A stretch of DNA of 22,421 bases, taken from contig JBBQGT010000046.1 in assembly GCA_038323265.1 (NCBI GenBank), positions 1 to 22,421 of the forward strand. Direction: 5' to 3'. The notes below the pieces were generated by a model. It had not been told where the DNA came from and ran no database searches. It was given only the letters and a program-made list of their open reading frames with translations. A program made the position numbers and the translations under genes. This document shows positions 22,019-22,421 of this stretch, one piece after another (positions within the stretch are counted from its first letter, which is position 1; every line of letters starts with the position of its first letter). Origin of the DNA: PNKC01 sp038323265 (GTDB lineage Bacteria > Chloroflexota > Dehalococcoidia > Tepidiformales > Tepidiformaceae).

Positions 22019-22421
22019 TCACGAACCTTGCCGCAAACCACTACAAGGCACCTCATGAGACCAACACTCACACAAATCACCATCCAACCGCTCTACCCTC
22101 CAAAACTCAACATCATTGATACGCGATCTCCCATACGTACACTGCCTATCATCAAAAACCCGAGCCGGTAAAACTAGTCGATCCATATTTGGATATGACG
22201 AATAACTAAGATCAACCCCAAGTCCAAACACCAGACAAACATGAGCTACGGTCTGTGAAACAAATGGAGTAAAATTTGGAATTTGAATTCTCTTAAATGA
22301 ATTCTCACTAAAGAGACTCCAAAAAAAGAAAATTGAAGTGAGAATCACATAAAAAATAAATACCTCAGTACCAAATCGTGTCATAGCAAATCGACGGTAA
22401 AGAAGTGCAGCACAGGTTAGT
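22019..22421 (-). CDS. Partial AT-rich membrane protein frame
   Basis: A minus-strand frame ends at TGA-type stop 22019-22021 and is open to the window edge. An internal ATG lies at 22384, but the 12 codons upstream of it also read through, so the real start may be outside. It contains one strong hydrophobic segment (EVFIFYVILTSIFFFWSLF) and a second moderate one (SQTVAHVCLVFGLGV). The C-terminal part is polar with several cysteines. The base composition is unlike the rest of the window: 18 G/C in the 60 bases 22261-22320. No family recognised. It may be a real foreign gene, or a chance frame in non-coding sequence. Confidence 0.35.
   Translation of the reverse strand, partial: LTCAALLYRRFAMTRFGTEVFIFYVILTSIFFFWSLFSENSFKRIQIPNFTPFVSQTVAHVCLVFGLGVDLSYSSYPNMDRLVLPARVFDDRQCTYGRSRINDVEFWRVERLDGDLCECWSHEVPCSGLRQGS

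Overview
The window is a GC-rich bacterial chromosome segment with densely packed genes, ATGA/GTGA-type overlaps, frequent GTG and TTG starts, and many genes read from leaderless transcripts. Gene content (MoxR/DUF58/VWA cluster, DUF4389 protein, LarB/LarC, full-length MetH, secreted proteins with threonine/proline-rich TPTP-like stretches) and the leaderless promoters would fit a Chloroflexota-like bacterium, but that placement is inference. I see no rRNA, no credible tRNA, no CRISPR array and no insertion sequence.

Layout. Positions 1-72 are the 3' end of a gene. 183-635 is a DUF454 (YbaN-like) membrane protein. 811-3820 is a three-gene operon with 4-base overlaps (MoxR ATPase, DUF58, VWA), closed by a terminator. 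3895-4809 (minus) is a metallo-beta-lactamase-fold hydrolase, divergent from a run of plus-strand genes: an MFS exporter, an alpha/beta hydrolase, a HAD phosphatase, a truncated gene relic, a DUF4389 membrane protein, and an antitoxin followed by a MazF/PemK-like toxin split by an in-frame TGA. A minus-strand block follows: metH (9390-12950) with a 160-base leader holding a leaderless upstream ORF and a hairpin, then larC and larB (overlapping, nickel-pincer cofactor synthesis), a secreted V8-like serine protease, and proB.

proB is divergent from an unrecognised gene coupled to a methyltransferase. Between them lie two adjacent arrays of 7-base tandem repeats that occupy the upstream half of both promoters. 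Next come two divergent genes for exported proteins (18644-18886 minus, 19375-20115 plus), a perfectly palindromic terminator, a cytochrome P450 behind a 19-bp operator-like palindrome, and a 57-residue zinc-ribbon protein. From about 21,950 onward base composition drops sharply and a partial membrane-protein frame runs off the end, suggesting foreign DNA or an assembly join.

The most general observation is a fixed promoter geometry: a TAnnnT -10 box lies exactly 6 bases before the start codon at eight start sites (8 bases at a ninth), on both strands. This rule decides several starts, exposes a 57-codon gene, and points to the short ORF in the metH leader as a possible attenuation device.
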